This document shows, one piece after another, positions 4,942-5,890 of a DNA stretch of 5,890 nt. Origin of the DNA: Rhodospirillales bacterium (lineage in GTDB: Bacteria > Pseudomonadota > Gammaproteobacteria > Steroidobacterales > Rariloculaceae); assembly GCA_024640665.1 (NCBI GenBank), contig JAHEEO010000195.1, positions 1 through 5,890 of the forward strand, in the 5' to 3' direction. A program made the position numbers and the translations under genes. The notes beneath the pieces were generated by a model, which worked only from the letters and a program-made list of their open reading frames with translations, was not told where the DNA came from and made no database searches. Within the stretch, counting starts at the first letter, position 1; each line of letters begins with the position of its first letter.

Positions 4942-5890
4942 ACCGTACGCCGCATGATTGTGATGTATTGATTGTTGGCGGCGGGCTTGTGGGCTCCGCG
5001 CTTGCGGTGGCACTGTCGCAGTTACCGATAGATATTGTTCAGATCGAGACGCAAGACTCTGCCGAGTTTGAACGGCCGAGTTTTGATGCACGGGTCACGG
5101 CTCTCGCGAATGGCTCGCGACAAATTCTAACGGGCCTCGGCGTCTGGTCAGAATTAGAAGCGTCTGCCGAGGCCATTAAGCGAATTCATATTTCAGAGCG
5201 CGGAAAGCTTGGCGTCGCTCGCCTGAACGCTGACGAAGAAGGCGTCGAGGCGCTTGGATACACCATTGAAAACTATGTGCTTGGGCAGGGATTGCGCAAC
5301 TCACTTGATGGTTCACCGCGATTTAAGTTGCTTTCGCCAGCCCGCTTTGTTGCTTTGACGGTGCACAAGGACGGCGTGATTTCGGACGTTGAACGTGACG
5401 GCGAGCGACTGCAGATTGGTTCGCGAGTGGTGGTCGCGGCCGATGGCGCCCGTTCCGGCGTTCGTTCAATGCTTGGGCTGCAGGCCGACCTCGATGACTA
5501 TGGCCAAACGGCTGTTGTATTCAACTGCGTGCCCGGGGTATCACTGGATGGCTTGGCGTTTGAGCGGTTTACGCCTAGCGGGCCAATTGCGGTTTTGCCG
5601 CTGCCAAACGGCCGCGCCGGCATCGTATGGACAGTGCCTTGTGAGCAAGCCGAAGCGCTGCTCAATTCTACCGACGCCCACTTGCGAGACGAGTTGGCAG
5701 CAATGCTCGGTAATCGAATCGGACGAATTGGGCGAATAGGACTGCGCGCGAGCTTTCCTCTGCGGCGAATTCGAAGCAAGCAACTTATTGCTGAGCGGGT
5801 GGCTTTAATCGGCAGTGCAGCGGTCAATCTGCATCCGGTCGCAGGCCAAGGTTTCAATCTTGCGTTGCGTGATGTCGCCGGACTGGCAGA
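4938..5890 (+). CDS. ubiH: 2-octaprenyl-6-methoxyphenol hydroxylase UbiH, C-terminus cut by window edge
   Basis: UbiH is an FAD-dependent monooxygenase that hydroxylates the ring of a ubiquinone precursor. From the ATG at 4938, 317 codons are visible of about 400. Seen: the FAD-binding Rossmann motif VLIVGGGLVGSALA (10-23), the Glu37 that closes this fold (VQIE), DARVTALANGSRQIL (50-64) typical of the UbiH/UbiF group, the middle DG motif VVVAADGARSGVR (164-176), and the third FAD motif GSAAVNLHPVAGQGFNLA (292-309). The LHP form of the last motif resembles UbiH (GNAAxxLHP) more than UbiI/UbiF (GDAAHxxNP), and the position after pepP supports UbiH. Ser293 and Val296 replace the more usual Asn/Asp and Gln/His. 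The start codon overlaps the pepP stop by 4 nt (ATGA), implying translational coupling. The frame continues open to the right edge. Confidence 0.94.
   Translation, partial: MNRTPHDCDVLIVGGGLVGSALAVALSQLPIDIVQIETQDSAEFERPSFDARVTALANGSRQILTGLGVWSELEASAEAIKRIHISERGKLGVARLNADEEGVEALGYTIENYVLGQGLRNSLDGSPRFKLLSPARFVALTVHKDGVISDVERDGERLQIGSRVVVAADGARSGVRSMLGLQADLDDYGQTAVVFNCVPGVSLDGLAFERFTPSGPIAVLPLPNGRAGIVWTVPCEQAEALLNSTDAHLRDELAAMLGNRIGRIGRIGLRASFPLRRIRSKQLIAERVALIGSAAVNLHPVAGQGFNLALRDVAGLA

Noticed and set aside
5498..5857. 119-codon minus-strand and 116-codon plus-strand (5389-5739) open frames inside ubiH
   Set aside because: The ubiH frame is continuous from 4938 to the right edge with all expected FAD motifs, so these are shadows.

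Overview
The window looks like a chromosomal core region of a gammaproteobacterium. The main evidence is the order zapA - 6S RNA (ssrS) - 5-formyltetrahydrofolate cyclo-ligase (fau) on the minus strand, divergent from ygfB - pepP - ubiH on the plus strand. This arrangement is well known from Escherichia and Pseudomonas. A small coiled-coil gene of the TIGR02449 type upstream of zapA, and an EVE-domain gene after fau, point away from the Enterobacteriaceae towards Pseudomonas/Xanthomonas-like lineages, but I cannot place the organism more precisely. Base composition looks moderate (about half G+C by eye). I see no mobile element, tRNA, rRNA or CRISPR array.

Minus strand, read from right to left from about 2963 to 1: a TIGR02449-type coiled-coil protein, zapA (Z-ring assembly), 6S RNA (regulator of sigma70 RNA polymerase), fau (folate salvage), an EVE/PUA-like protein, a very small Lys-rich histone H1-like protein made almost wholly of pentapeptide repeats, and rpiA (pentose phosphate pathway), which is cut by the left edge. 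The first five are closely packed and probably share transcripts. The histone-like gene follows a 146-bp gap holding a possible promoter. A perfect 10-bp hairpin separates it from rpiA.

Plus strand, 3056 to 5890: ygfB, pepP and ubiH overlap by 1 and 4 nt, forming a translationally coupled operon. ubiH (ubiquinone biosynthesis) is cut by the right edge. The 92-bp gap between 2963 and 3056 is the divergent control region.

Most of the window is conserved housekeeping content. The parts most worth a second look are: the domainless histone-like repeat protein and its 15-bp DNA repeat array; a hairpin that may act both as the histone-gene terminator and as the 5' cap of the rpiA mRNA; an 11-bp tandem duplication over the zapA stop codon that doubles the -10-like hexamer of the 6S RNA gene; and a strong promoter so close to the TIGR02449 start that its mRNA may be leaderless. 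I found no clear evidence of a wholly new multi-gene system.
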